This document shows, one piece after another, positions 9,141 to 20,626 of a stretch of DNA of 64,000 nt. The notes under the pieces were generated by a model that searched no databases, had not been told where the DNA came from, and saw only the letters and a program-made list of their open reading frames with translations. The translations under genes and the position numbers were made by a program. Positions within the stretch are counted from its first letter, which is position 1; each line of letters opens with the position of its first letter. The DNA comes from Roseiarcus sp963809245 (lineage in GTDB: Bacteria; Pseudomonadota; Alphaproteobacteria; Rhizobiales; Beijerinckiaceae): NCBI GenBank assembly GCA_963809245.1, contig CAWEIU010000001.1:124001-188000 (forward strand), written 5' to 3'.

Positions 9141-10664
9141 ATGCTCGATCCCAATCAGAACTGCGAACTGTTGACCCCTGCGGAAATGGCCGAGGCGGAC
9201 CGCCTGACGATCGCGGCGGGCGTTGCTGGCATTGTGCTGATGGAGCGCGCCGGCGCGGCGGTCGCGGAGGAAGCAACGCGGATGGCGCCGAGCCGCGGCC
9301 GGATCGCAATTCTGTGCGGTCCGGGCGGCAACGGCGGCGACGGCTTCATCGCCGCGCGCCTGCTCGCCTCGCGCGGCTATCGGGTCAGCGTCGCTCTGCT
9401 CGGCGATCGAGCGGCGCTGCGCGGCGACGCCGCCATCGCGGCTTCGCGCTACGGGGGGGATGCCGCGCGCGCCGAAGAGTTCCAATTCGCCGACGCGGAC
9501 CTCGTCATCGACGCAATCTTCGGCGCCGGCCTGTCGCGTGGCGTCGACGGCGTCGCGCTGTCTTGCGTCGAGGCGATCAACGCCTTCCGGCGCGCCGGCA
9601 AGCCGGTCCTCAGCGTCGACGTCCCGTCCGGTCTCGACGGCGAGACGGGCTCGGCGCGGGGCGCGGCGGTGGAGGCGAGCGCCAGCGTCACCTTCTTCCG
9701 CCTCAAGCCCGGCCATCTCCTGCTGCCGGGCCGCCTTCTGTGCGGCCGCATCGTCCTTGCCGACATCGGCAGCGCGCCAAGCGCGCTCGCCGCCATTGCG
9801 CCGCGCGCTCATCTCAATGCGCCGCCGATCTGGCTCGCCGCCTTGCCGCGGCCGGGCGCGGCCTCGCACAAATATACGCGCGGCTCCGCGCTGGCGCTGA
9901 GCGGGCCGGCGCATCGCACCGGCGCGGCGCGGCTCGCGGCGCGCGCGGCCCTCAGGGTCGGCGCGGGGCTCGTCACCCTGGCGAGCCCGCCCGACGCCGT
10001 CGCCGTCAACGCCGCCCATTCGACGGCGGTGATGGTCGCCCCGTTTGACGGCGTCACCGGCTTTTCGGAGCTGCTGGCCGATTCGCGCCGCAACGCCATC
10101 CTGATCGGCCCGGGCGCCGGCGTCGGCGACGACACCCGCGCGCTCGCCGCCGCGGCCTTGTCCGAGCCGAGTTCGGCGCCGCGCGCCATCGTGCTCGACG
10201 CCGACGCGCTGACGAGCTTTGCGGGCGATGCCGCCGCCCTCGCGGCGCTGATCGGCGCGCACGGCCGCGCGACGATCATTACCCCCCATGAAGGGGAATT
10301 CGCGCGCCTGTTTCATGGCCGCGCGCAGGTGCTCGACGCGCCGAGCAAGCTTGCGCGCGCCAGAGCCGCCGCGGCGGCGCTGCAGGCGGTGGTCGTGCTC
10401 AAGGGCGCGGACACGGTCGTTGCGGCGCCGGATGGGCGCGCCTCGATCGGCTTCGACCTGCCGCCGACCCTGGCGACGGCGGGCTCCGGCGACGTTCTCG
10501 CTGGTCTCGCCTGCGGGCTCCTCGCTCAGGGAATGCCCCCCTTCCAGGCGGCGAGCGCGGCCGTCTGGCTGCACGGCGCCTCGGCGCGCGCTTTCGGGCC
10601 GGGGCTGATCGCCGAGGATCTGCCGGAGATGGCGCCTGGCGTACTGAAGGCGCTGTTGTCCTGA
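9141..10664 (+). CDS. nnr: Bifunctional NAD(P)H-hydrate epimerase / ADP-dependent NAD(P)H-hydrate dehydratase
   Basis: 507 residues, the usual length of the fused bacterial repair enzyme. The N-terminal YjeF_N epimerase half has LTPAEMAEADRLTI at the start, GPGGNGGDGFIAARLL (about 57-72) and SVDVPSGLDGETG. The C-terminal carbohydrate-kinase-like dehydratase half has GPGAGVGDDTRAL, VLDADALTSF, ITPHEGEFARLF and the nucleotide site ATAGSGDVLAGL (about 447-458) with the catalytic Asp. The enzyme re-forms NAD(P)H from its hydrated R and S forms. ATG 9141 gives the expected N-terminus. It is transcribed away from tRNA-Asn and ends four bases before the convergent HxlR gene. Confidence 0.95.
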   Translation: MLDPNQNCELLTPAEMAEADRLTIAAGVAGIVLMERAGAAVAEEATRMAPSRGRIAILCGPGGNGGDGFIAARLLASRGYRVSVALLGDRAALRGDAAIAASRYGGDAARAEEFQFADADLVIDAIFGAGLSRGVDGVALSCVEAINAFRRAGKPVLSVDVPSGLDGETGSARGAAVEASASVTFFRLKPGHLLLPGRLLCGRIVLADIGSAPSALAAIAPRAHLNAPPIWLAALPRPGAASHKYTRGSALALSGPAHRTGAARLAARAALRVGAGLVTLASPPDAVAVNAAHSTAVMVAPFDGVTGFSELLADSRRNAILIGPGAGVGDDTRALAAAALSEPSSAPRAIVLDADALTSFAGDAAALAALIGAHGRATIITPHEGEFARLFHGRAQVLDAPSKLARARAAAAALQAVVVLKGADTVVAAPDGRASIGFDLPPTLATAGSGDVLAGLACGLLAQGMPPFQAASAAVWLHGASARAFGPGLIAEDLPEMAPGVLKALLS

Positions 10665-10667
10665 CGA

Positions 10668-11071
10668 TCAGGCCGCCGCGCGCTTCGGGTCCGGCGCGCC
10701 GCGCGCCGCGAGCGTCGCCGGGTCGACATAGACGTCGGCCCAGGCCTTCAGCGCGGCGATCACCGGCGCGAGGCTGCGGCCCCGCTCCGTCAGGCTGTAT
10801 TCCACCTTCGGCGGCACTTCAGGATAGACCTTGCGAGCGATCAACCCGTCCGCCTCGAGCTCACGCAACTGGTTGGTGAGCATCCTCTGCGTCACATTGG
10901 GGATGAGCCGGCGGAGCTCGTTGAAGCGGTGCGTCCCCTGGAGCAGGTGATAGAGCACGACGCCCTTCCACTTGCCGTCGATCAGGCTGAGGACGGCTTC
11001 GACCGCACAGCCAGGACTGCAATCGAGGCGCTTATGCCGAATGCGGGGCAGGGCGGTATCCTTTTCAACAC
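10668..11071 (-). CDS. HxlR-family winged-helix regulator, 5' end apparently frame-broken
   Basis: The last 96 codons are a clear HxlR domain (RFNELRRLIPNVTQRMLTNQ, LRELEADGLIARKVYPEVPP, VEYSLTERGRSLAPVI). The only in-frame start I find for that piece, GTG 10958, cuts off the conserved N-terminus. Yet upstream codons in the same frame read RLDCSPGCAVEAVLSLIDGK WKGVV, exactly the expected HxlR beginning, up to about 11066. No ATG, GTG or TTG opens that frame. GTG 11071 followed by TTG would do so if the TTTT run at 11062-11065 were five bases long. So either one base is missing or an unusual start is used. It is divergent from the oxidoreductase at 11149, the standard HxlR-target arrangement. 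Confidence 0.75.
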
Positions 11072-11148
11072 TATGTGTTCATCTTGTGCATTCTTGCGGC
11101 GCGGGGCCGTAGCTGTCAATTGAACGCTATATCCTGAAGGAGACCGCA

Positions 11149-12177
11149 ATGCGCGCCATCGGCACCAAAGCCCCGCTTCCCGCCAACGATCCTCAAGCTC
11201 TCGTCGACATCGACCTACCCAAGCCCGAGGCGACGGGCCGCGACATCCTCGTCGAGGTGCGGGCGATTTCGGTGAACCCGGTCGACACCAAGGTGCGGCG
11301 CGGCATGTTGGGGCCGGTCTCCGACGCTTGGAAGGTGCTAGGCTGGGACGCGGCGGGGACGGTGGTCGCGGCCGGGCCTCAGGTCCAGAATTTCAAGCCG
11401 GGCGACGCCGTCTACTACGCCGGCGCGATCGGCCGTCCCGGCGCCAATTCGGAATTCCACCTCGTCGACGAGCGCATCGTCGGCCGCAAGCCCGCCTCGC
11501 TCGACTGGGCCGAGGCCGCCGCTCTGCCGCTGACCGCCGTCACCGCCTGGGAGATGCTGTTCGACCGGCTCGACGTCCGCAAGCCCGTCGCTGGCGCGGC
11601 GAACGCGCTGCTGATCATCGGCGGGGCGGGCGGCGTCGGCTCGATCGCCATCCAACTCGCCCGCCATCTCACCGATCTCACCGTCATTGCGACCGCTTCG
11701 CGGCCCGAGACCCGCGAGTGGGCGCGCTCGCTCGGCGCGCATCATGTCGTCGACCACGCGAAGCCGCTGGCGGCCGAGGTCGCGGCGCTCGGGATCGGCG
11801 CGCCGGGGTTCGTGTTCTCGACCACCAACACCGGCGAGCATCTCGCCGAGATCGTGCAGTTGATCGCGCCGCAGGGCCGCTTCGGCCTGATCGACGATCC
11901 GGCGGCGCTCGACATCAAGCCCTTCAAACTCAAGAGCGTGTCGATTCACTGGGAGCTGATGTTCACGCGGCCGATGTTCGAGACCGCCGACATGGCCGCG
12001 CAGGGCGCCGTGCTCAACGAGGTCGCTCGCTTCGTCGACCAGGGGGCGATTCGCACGACGCTCTCCGAGCGCTTCGGCGCGATCAACGCCGCCAATCTCC
12101 GGCGCGCCCACGCGCTGATCGAGAGCGGCCGCGCCAAGGGCAAGGTCGTGCTCGAGGGATTTGGCGCGGGCGCGTAG
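11149..12177 (+). CDS. Zinc-type alcohol dehydrogenase superfamily, quinone oxidoreductase-like
   Basis: 342 residues of the medium-chain dehydrogenase/reductase superfamily. The N-terminal GroES-like part has ILVEVRAISVNPVDTKVRRG and LGWDAAGTVVAAGP. The Rossmann part has LLIIGGAGGVGSIAIQLARH (about 156-175) for NADPH. No structural or catalytic zinc-ligand Cys cluster is visible, which places it with the zinc-independent quinone oxidoreductase/ZADH branch. An AAGGAG site lies seven bases before ATG 11149. It is divergent from an HxlR-type regulator, which in many bacteria controls electrophile- or quinone-responsive reductases. Confidence 0.9.
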   Translation: MRAIGTKAPLPANDPQALVDIDLPKPEATGRDILVEVRAISVNPVDTKVRRGMLGPVSDAWKVLGWDAAGTVVAAGPQVQNFKPGDAVYYAGAIGRPGANSEFHLVDERIVGRKPASLDWAEAAALPLTAVTAWEMLFDRLDVRKPVAGAANALLIIGGAGGVGSIAIQLARHLTDLTVIATASRPETREWARSLGAHHVVDHAKPLAAEVAALGIGAPGFVFSTTNTGEHLAEIVQLIAPQGRFGLIDDPAALDIKPFKLKSVSIHWELMFTRPMFETADMAAQGAVLNEVARFVDQGAIRTTLSERFGAINAANLRRAHALIESGRAKGKVVLEGFGAGA

Positions 12178-12183
12178 CGGCGC

Positions 12184-13644
12184 TCACCCCACCTGCATCC
12201 AGGCCGCCAGGCCGGCGCTGCGATGTTCGGGGACGGCCGAGCCGATCGGCCATTTCCCCGAATTGTCGGCGACGAAGGCGACGTGGACGGTCTTTCCCGG
12301 CGCGATCAGGATGGTGTCGCGCCAATAGGGCTCCCAGCCGTCGTCGAGCGCGTGCAGCAGGCGACCGACATGGCCGCCAAGGCGCATCGTCTGGGCGACG
12401 GCGGTCTTGTTGACGTAGCCGAGCGTCACCGGGACGCCGCGCGCGACGCTGAACTGCGGCTTGGCGCTCCAGTCCGTCAGGCTCGTCCCGTTGACCGTGA
12501 ACGGCGCCGCGCCGCCGCCCGCTAGGGTGAGATCGAAACGGGCGGCCCGCTCGAGGTCGATTTCGACTGGCAGCAGCGGGTTGGCGGGCAGGCCGGTCGG
12601 CGCAGCGGGGCGCGGCGGAACGGGCTCGCCCTTGGCCTCGAAAATGACCAGCGGCCGGTCCGCCTCGCCGGGGATCGGCGCCGCCTCGCCGCCGCGCAGG
12701 ACGAAAGAAGCGGACGCGCCGGCGTCCCGCGGCATATCGAACATCAGCTCGAAGCGGGCGCCGGGGCCCATCGGCACGAGATTGCGCAGCGGCTCGAACG
12801 GTTCGCTTGGCTGGCCGTCGACCGCCACGATCAGCGGCTTGACCCCGACGACCGCAACGAACATGACGCGCGCGGTCGCCGCATTGGCGAGCCGCAGGCG
12901 CACCCGCGCGCCGGGCGCCGCCGTCAGCTTGATCGGCGCCGGGCTGGCGTTGGCGGTGACGAGCGGGCCAATTCTGCCGGCGCCACGCATCACTTTCGGA
13001 TCGGCGAAGTCGTCGGCGAGCACGCCTTTGTCGTCGAGCCGCCAATCCGCGACAAGGACGACAGTCTCGAGATCCGCCTCGGGCGGCTTTTCCTCCTCGA
13101 CCACGATCGGACCGACGAGGCCGCTCGCGATCTGCCGCGCCGTCGCCTCGCCGACGTCGGGGCGGTAGAGATTGAAGCCGCTGTCGGGCGGGGTGAAGCG
13201 AATGTCGAGCGTCCCGCCGGCCGAGACCGGCGCTCCGGTGAGGCCGCCGACGCCGGCGACCGCGTTCGGGCGCCTCAACCCGGGAAAGCTCAGCGTCGTC
13301 GCCTCGTCGAGGCGGTTGATGAGGTGCAGCTTGAGCTCCTCGCCCTTGCGCAGGCGGATCAAGGGGCCGGGCGCGCCGCCATTATAAAAAAGGAGACGCG
13401 TCGCCGGGGCCGGCGGCGCGAGGAGGGCGGCGGATCCCGGCGCTGCGACGAATTCGCGCAAGCCGTCCGCCGCGGGGGAGGGCGCCTCGGCGCGCGCCGG
13501 CCGCCAAGCCCAAAGGCTCGCGCCGAGCGCGCCGCCGAGCCACGCGCGCCGGGTGACACGTGCGCCGCCCGCTGCTGCTGCGTCATTTTGGGACGCTTGG
13601 CCGGGCGCCGCCAGCGTTCGCAATGGCGTCATGGGCAAGTTCAT
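12184..13644 (-). CDS. Multicopper-oxidase-like protein, Tat-exported, canonical Cu ligands not visible
   Basis: 486 residues from ATG 13644 (ATG 13632 also possible). The N-terminus carries a twin-arginine signal (about 30-50, VTRRAWLGGALGASLWAW) ending in an ARAEA site, so the product is probably periplasmic. Three cupredoxin domains follow, recognisable by TRLLFYNGGAPGPLIRLRKG EEL, RRPNAVAGVGGLTGAPVSAG, RFTPPDSGFNLYRPDVGE and VAQTMRLGGHVGRLLH. The four His motifs of true multicopper oxidases are altered: HWHG reads SFPG, HPH reads YRPD, the HxxHLHG site reads QTMRLGGH, and the C-terminal HCH/Met site reads PIGSAVPEH. A non-redox or structural role is therefore likely. It is convergent with the oxidoreductase, six bases apart. 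Confidence 0.8.
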   Translation of the reverse strand: MNLPMTPLRTLAAPGQASQNDAAAAGGARVTRRAWLGGALGASLWAWRPARAEAPSPAADGLREFVAAPGSAALLAPPAPATRLLFYNGGAPGPLIRLRKGEELKLHLINRLDEATTLSFPGLRRPNAVAGVGGLTGAPVSAGGTLDIRFTPPDSGFNLYRPDVGEATARQIASGLVGPIVVEEEKPPEADLETVVLVADWRLDDKGVLADDFADPKVMRGAGRIGPLVTANASPAPIKLTAAPGARVRLRLANAATARVMFVAVVGVKPLIVAVDGQPSEPFEPLRNLVPMGPGARFELMFDMPRDAGASASFVLRGGEAAPIPGEADRPLVIFEAKGEPVPPRPAAPTGLPANPLLPVEIDLERAARFDLTLAGGGAAPFTVNGTSLTDWSAKPQFSVARGVPVTLGYVNKTAVAQTMRLGGHVGRLLHALDDGWEPYWRDTILIAPGKTVHVAFVADNSGKWPIGSAVPEHRSAGLAAWMQVG

Positions 13645-13915
13645 GGCCTCCTCGGCTTTGATCCTCGGCCTTTCCCTACTCGCCATTGGCGCCGCCGCTT
13701 GGCGTTTCTTAGACCACCCCGCGGGCGGCGCAACCGCCTTCGCCGTCGTCGCCGGCCTGTTCACCGTCGCGCCGTCGACCGCGCTCGAAGGTGAAAGGCA
13801 GCCTCAACGTGCATTTTTCTGTGGCGCGGGCGGCCCAAGCTGCTATAGAGCCCGCCCGAAGCAGACCAGCCTCTCCTGCGGAGCGCGCGGGATGCGGGCG
13901 TGGCGGAACTGGTAG
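13631..13915 (+). CDS. Possible small two-helix membrane protein (weak)
   Basis: From ATG 13631 the frame reads a hydrophobic segment ASSALILGLSLLAIGAAAW, a short RFLDHPAGG turn and a second hydrophobic segment GATAFAVVAGLFTVAPS, then loses hydrophobicity and runs into tRNA-Leu. It overlaps the presumed start of the multicopper-oxidase-like gene on the other strand. There is no clear ribosome site, and the tail overlapping the tRNA argues against it. I record it because the two hydrophobic blocks are unusual for a random frame in GC-rich DNA. Confidence 0.2.
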   Translation: MGKFMASSALILGLSLLAIGAAAWRFLDHPAGGATAFAVVAGLFTVAPSTALEGERQPQRAFFCGAGGPSCYRARPKQTSLSCGARGMRAWRNW

Positions 13916-13979
13916 ACGCGCCGGATTTAGGTTCCGGTGACCAAAAGTCGTGGGGGTTCGAGCCCCTCCGCCCGCACCA
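13894..13979 (+). tRNA. tRNA-Leu (anticodon TAG)
   Basis: Class II tRNA of 86 bases. The acceptor is GCGGGCG paired with CGCCCGC, with discriminator A and encoded CCA at 13977-13979. The D-arm contains TGGCGGAACTGGTAGACGCG, the anticodon loop is TTTAGGT on a CCGGA/TCCGG stem (anticodon TAG), a long variable arm follows, and the T-arm is GGGGG-TTCGAGC-CCCTC. A TATAGA about 50 bases upstream could be its -10 box. Confidence 0.97.
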
Positions 13980-14073
13980 TCTTCGCCCTGCGACCCGCCG
14001 AAGGGCGGCGACGAGTGCGGTCGGCGCGCCATGCGTGGCGTCGATTGAGGTTCATTGATAGGGCGGATTTCCA

Positions 14074-15435
14074 ATGCAGGTCACAGAGACGCTGAGCCAA
14101 GGGCTGAAGCGCGAATACAACATCGTTCTGTCGGCCGGCGACTTGGCCTCGCGCCTCGACGCGCAACTGGCCGACCTCAAGAACAAGGTTCGGATCAACG
14201 GCTTCCGACCTGGCAAGGTGCCGGTCGCGCATCTCAAGCGCGTCTACGGCCGCTCCGTGATGAGCGACGTGGTCCAGGAGGCGATCAACGCCGCCAACAA
14301 GCAGATCGTCGACGATAACGGGCTCCGTCTCGCCATGGAGCCGAAGGTCGAGCTGCCGACCGACAAGGATGCGATCGAGGCGGCCCTCGAGGCGCGCGGC
14401 GACCTGAATTTCAAGGTCGCGCTCGAAGTGCTGCCCAAGTTCGAGGTCGGCGAGTTCACCGACGTTGCGCTCGAGCGTCCCGTCGCCGACGTCGAGGAGA
14501 GCGAGATCGAATCCTCGCTCCAGCGTCTCGCGATGGACCAGCGCACCTACGCCGACAAGCCCGAGGGCGCCAAGGCGGAGAATTTCGACCGCGTGACGGT
14601 CGATTTCGTCGGCTCGCTCAACGGCGAGCCCTTCGAGGGCGGCACGGGCGAGGGCATCGAGGTGATCCTCGGCTCGAACACCTTCATCCCCGGCTTCGAG
14701 GAGCAATTGCTCGGCGTCGCCGCTGGCGAGAAGCGCCACGTCCAGGCGACCTTCCCCGAGGCCTATGCGGTGCGCACGCTCGCCGGCCAGAAAGCCGATT
14801 TCGACGTCACCGCGAAGGCGGTGGCGGCGCCTGAGGCGCTGGCGATCGACGACGAATTCGCCAAGAAGTTCGGCGCCGAGAGCCTGGAGCAGCTCAAGGG
14901 CCAGATCCGCGACCGCACCGGCGCCGAATATGCGCGCATCTCGCGCGAAAAGGCGAAGCGCAAGCTGCTCGACGCCCTGGCGGCGCGCTATTCCTTCGAA
15001 GTGCCGGAGGGCCTCGTCGAGCAGGAATTCGCCTCCATCTGGGCGCAGGTCGAGCGCGAGCAGCAGGCCTCGGGCCGCAGCTTCGCCGACGAGAACACCA
15101 CCGAAGAGGCCGCCCGGGCCGAGTATCGCAGCATCGCGGAACGCCGCGTCCGCTTGGGCCTGCTGTTGGCCGAGGTCGGCGCGAAGGCCGAAGTCAAGGT
15201 CGAGGACAACGAGCTGACGCAGGCCCTGATCGCGCGCGCTCGCGCCTTCCCGGGCCAGGAGAAACAAGTCTGGGACTTCTACCGCAACAATCCCCAGGCG
15301 CTGGCTGAGCTGCGCGCGCCGATCTACGAGGAGAAGGTCGTCGACCACCTCCTCGGGCTCGTCAAGGTCGAGGACCGCAAGGTGACCGTCAAGGAGCTCC
15401 TCGAGCCCGACGACGAGGCCCCGACCGCGGCCTAA
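14074..15435 (+). CDS. tig: Trigger factor, ribosome-associated chaperone and peptidyl-prolyl isomerase
   Basis: 453 residues, normal length. The N-terminal ribosome-binding domain contains the signature loop around KVRINGFRPGKVPVAHLKRV (about 39-58). The FKBP-type PPIase domain is at about 165-250 (VTVDFVGSLNGEPFEGGTGE, NTFIPGFEEQLLGV), and an Ala/Glu/Arg-rich alpha-helical chaperone body completes the protein. It binds nascent chains at the ribosome exit tunnel. It is followed by clpP and clpX, the classic tig-clpP-clpX order. Confidence 0.97.
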   Translation: MQVTETLSQGLKREYNIVLSAGDLASRLDAQLADLKNKVRINGFRPGKVPVAHLKRVYGRSVMSDVVQEAINAANKQIVDDNGLRLAMEPKVELPTDKDAIEAALEARGDLNFKVALEVLPKFEVGEFTDVALERPVADVEESEIESSLQRLAMDQRTYADKPEGAKAENFDRVTVDFVGSLNGEPFEGGTGEGIEVILGSNTFIPGFEEQLLGVAAGEKRHVQATFPEAYAVRTLAGQKADFDVTAKAVAAPEALAIDDEFAKKFGAESLEQLKGQIRDRTGAEYARISREKAKRKLLDALAARYSFEVPEGLVEQEFASIWAQVEREQQASGRSFADENTTEEAARAEYRSIAERRVRLGLLLAEVGAKAEVKVEDNELTQALIARARAFPGQEKQVWDFYRNNPQALAELRAPIYEEKVVDHLLGLVKVEDRKVTVKELLEPDDEAPTAA

Positions 15436-15451
15436 GTCGATCAAAGTCAGG

Positions 15452-15474
15452 GGCGGCGCGGACCTTGCGCCGCC
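15452..15474 (+). terminator. GC hairpin after tig, no T-run
   Basis: GGCGGCGC at 15452-15459 pairs with GCGCCGCC at 15467-15474 around a seven-base loop, 17 bases after the tig stop. No T-run follows, so it may be an attenuating or mRNA-stabilising hairpin between tig and clpP instead of a true terminator. Confidence 0.35.
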
Positions 15475-15604
15475 GCATCGATTAACGCTATTGGCGCCCG
15501 CTCGGCGGGCTCCTTGCACAAGCCCAGTGGGCCCCTTTCACAACGCCGCTAAGGCCCCTATGTTACGCCGATGCGACGCCGCCGATTTCCTGAAAGCGAG
15601 ACCC

Positions 15605-16246
15605 ATGCGCGATCCCGTTGATTATTATTACAACAACCTCGTTCCGATCGTCATTGAGCAGTCGGCGCGCGGGGAGCGGTCGTTCGACATCTTCTCCAGG
15701 CTTCTGCGCGAACGCATCATTTTCATGGTCGGCGCGGTCGAGGACGTCTCGGCGTCGCTGATCGTGGCTCAGTTGCTCTTTCTCGAGGCGGACAATCCCA
15801 AGAAAGAGATCGCGATGTACATCAACTCGCCGGGCGGGGTGGTGACGGCAGGTCTGTCGATCTACGACACGATGCAGTTCATCCGGCCCAAGGTGACGAC
15901 GATGTGCATCGGCCAGGCCGCCTCGATGGGCTCGCTGCTGCTCTGCGCCGGCGAAAAGGGTATGCGCTACGCTCTCCCCAATGCGCGCATCATGGTCCAC
16001 CAGCCCTCGGGCGGGTTCCAGGGTCAGGCGTCGGACATCCAGCGCCACGCCGAGGACATCCTCAAGGTCAAGCGCCGGCTCAACGAGATCTACGTCACGC
16101 ACACCGGCCAGAGTTATGAGGCGATCGAGCGAACACTCGATCGTGACCATTTCATGTCGGCCGAGGAAGCGAAGAGCTTCGGCATCGTCGACGAGGTCGT
16201 CGTCAAGCGCACGACCGACCCGGAAGAGCCGAAATCAAGCCTTTAA
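15605..16246 (+). CDS. clpP: ATP-dependent Clp protease proteolytic subunit
   Basis: 213 residues. Start ATG 15605 gives MRDPVDYYYNNLVPIVIEQS, the usual alphaproteobacterial N-terminus; the upstream in-frame ATGs would add atypical residues. The serine-protease triad is Ser107 (GQAASMGSLLL), His132 (MVHQPSGG) and Asp181 (LDRDHFM). The IGGQAASMGS-like oxyanion region and the handle helix are intact. It assembles as a double heptameric barrel and degrades substrates unfolded by ClpX (encoded next) or ClpA. Confidence 0.97.
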   Translation: MRDPVDYYYNNLVPIVIEQSARGERSFDIFSRLLRERIIFMVGAVEDVSASLIVAQLLFLEADNPKKEIAMYINSPGGVVTAGLSIYDTMQFIRPKVTTMCIGQAASMGSLLLCAGEKGMRYALPNARIMVHQPSGGFQGQASDIQRHAEDILKVKRRLNEIYVTHTGQSYEAIERTLDRDHFMSAEEAKSFGIVDEVVVKRTTDPEEPKSSL

Positions 16247-16544
16247 CAGAGACTTACGCGGGCGGATAAACGTTCGAGTCGGGTCGCGGGCCGCGGCGCC
16301 TTCCGCCTAGGGCGGGGGGTGCGGCGGAATGGCGCACTTGATTTTGTGCGGCGATTGGTGGTTGCTAGTCGCTTGGGCCGAGCGTCCGGGATCAAGGCGC
16401 GTAACGGTTAATGGCGCATCGTGTGCTGACCATGCGGACAAAAAGTCAGCGCTACGGTTTGTTAGGATGCAATATCTAGGCTGCGCGGTCGGGGCGTCCG
16501 ATTGAATAAAGCATCGACCGCGGCGGCCGAAATGGAGAAAGACA

Positions 16545-17798
16545 ATGGCCAAGGCCGAAGGCGACGCCAAGAGCACCCTCTATTGCTCCTTCTGTGGCAA
16601 GAGCCAGCATGAAGTCCGCAAGCTCATCGCCGGTCCGACCGTGTTCATTTGCGACGAATGCGTCGAACTGTGCATGGACATCATCCGCGAGGAGAGCAAG
16701 ACCGCGCTCGTCAAGAGCAAGGACGGCATTCCGACCCCACGCGAAATCTGCAAGGTGCTGGACGACTACGTCATCGGCCAACCCCAGGCCAAGCGCGTGC
16801 TCTCCGTCGCCGTTCACAACCACTACAAGCGGCTGAACCACGCGACGAAGCACAGCGACGTCGAATTGGCCAAGTCGAACATCCTGCTGATCGGCCCGAC
16901 CGGTTCGGGCAAGACGCTGCTCGCGCAGACCCTCGCGCGCATCCTCGACGTGCCCTTCACCATGGCCGACGCCACGACCCTGACTGAGGCCGGCTACGTC
17001 GGCGAGGATGTCGAGAACATCATCCTCAAGCTGCTGCAGGCCTCCGACTACAACGTCGAGCGGGCGCAGCGCGGCATCGTCTACATCGACGAGATCGACA
17101 AGATCAGCCGCAAGTCGGACAATCCCTCGATCACCCGCGACGTGTCGGGCGAGGGCGTCCAGCAGGCGCTGCTCAAGATCATGGAAGGCACGATCGCCAG
17201 CGTGCCGCCGCAGGGCGGGCGCAAGCATCCGCAGCAGGAGTTCCTCCAGGTCGACACGACCAACATCCTCTTCATCTGCGGCGGCGCCTTCTCGGGGCTC
17301 GAGCGCATCATCTCGGCGCGCGGCAAGGGGACCTCGATCGGCTTCGCCGCCAAGGTCCAGGCGCCCGACGACCGCCGCACGGGCGAGGTGTTCCGTATGG
17401 TCGAGCCCGAGGATCTGCTCAAGTTCGGCCTCATCCCCGAGTTCGTCGGCCGTCTGCCAGTGATCGCGACGCTCGAAGATCTCGACGAAGAAGCGCTGAA
17501 GAAGATTTTGACAGAGCCGAAGAACGCGCTCGTCAAGCAATATCAACGCCTGTTCGAGATGGAGAACACCGACCTGACCTTCCAGGACGAGGCGCTCGGC
17601 GTCGTCGCCAAGAAGGCGATCGAGCGGCGCACCGGCGCACGCGGCCTGCGCTCCATCATGGAAGGCATCCTGCTCGATACGATGTACGACCTGCCCGGGC
17701 TCGACGGCGTCGAGCAGGTGGTGATCGGGCCGGAGGTGGTCGAGGGCAAGGCGCGGCCGCTCTACATCTATTCCGAGCGCGCCGAGAAGGCGGGCTGA
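16545..17798 (+). CDS. clpX: ATP-dependent Clp protease, ATPase/unfoldase subunit ClpX
   Basis: 417 residues, normal length. The N-terminal zinc-binding domain has LYCSFCGKSQHEVRKLIAG and FICDECVELC (about 11-42), which binds substrates and adaptors. The AAA+ module has Walker A GPTGSGKTLLAQ (about 118-129), Walker B GIVYIDEIDKI, the pore-loop-type AGYVGEDVE, sensor I and the IGF-type tripeptide loop GTSIGFAAK used to dock ClpP. It hexamerises, unfolds tagged proteins and feeds them to ClpP. A 298-base spacer separates it from clpP, so it may also have its own promoter. Confidence 0.98.
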   Translation: MAKAEGDAKSTLYCSFCGKSQHEVRKLIAGPTVFICDECVELCMDIIREESKTALVKSKDGIPTPREICKVLDDYVIGQPQAKRVLSVAVHNHYKRLNHATKHSDVELAKSNILLIGPTGSGKTLLAQTLARILDVPFTMADATTLTEAGYVGEDVENIILKLLQASDYNVERAQRGIVYIDEIDKISRKSDNPSITRDVSGEGVQQALLKIMEGTIASVPPQGGRKHPQQEFLQVDTTNILFICGGAFSGLERIISARGKGTSIGFAAKVQAPDDRRTGEVFRMVEPEDLLKFGLIPEFVGRLPVIATLEDLDEEALKKILTEPKNALVKQYQRLFEMENTDLTFQDEALGVVAKKAIERRTGARGLRSIMEGILLDTMYDLPGLDGVEQVVIGPEVVEGKARPLYIYSERAEKAG

Positions 17799-17811
17799 CG
17801 GCCGTCTCCCG

Positions 17812-17838
17812 GTCCCCTGGGGATTCTGCCCAGGGGAC
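17812..17838 (+). terminator. Perfect 10-bp hairpin 13 bases after clpX
   Basis: GTCCCCTGGG at 17812-17821 pairs exactly with CCCAGGGGAC at 17829-17838 around a seven-base loop. It sits directly behind clpX and ahead of lon. A T-run is lacking, so it is a probable but not textbook intrinsic terminator. Confidence 0.5.
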
Positions 17839-18087
17839 GAGGGCGGATTGCCGCTTGAAACTCGCCAGGCAAGCCGCCATCTTCCCCGCTGACGGTATTT
17901 GCGTCGGCAGAGCGAAGTGAACTCCGTTAAGCGTCAAAACGCCGGCGTCGGACAAAGGTTCCGAGCGGCGTCACGGGGGCGAGACGCGGCGCCATAGATT
18001 TCCGGGCTGCGTGTCGCCGGCTGATTGACGTTTCAAACCCGGGGCGGCTTTTGCCTGCGCTCGGGTCGCAAAGAAACAGGATCGCCA

Positions 18088-20511
<2,424 letters not shown>

Positions 20512-20626
20512 GCCTCGCGCCGTTGCGATGCCCGCGAAATCGGGCATCCGGCGGAGTGGGGCGAGGGCGTTCTAGCTGGCGTCGATCTCGCCGCGGCTTG
20601 GAGTTCTCGTCGAAAGAGCCTCTTAG

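Noticed and set aside
13631..13915. Small membrane protein as a firm gene
   Set aside because: It overlaps tRNA-Leu and the multicopper-oxidase-like start, so it is listed only as a weak candidate.
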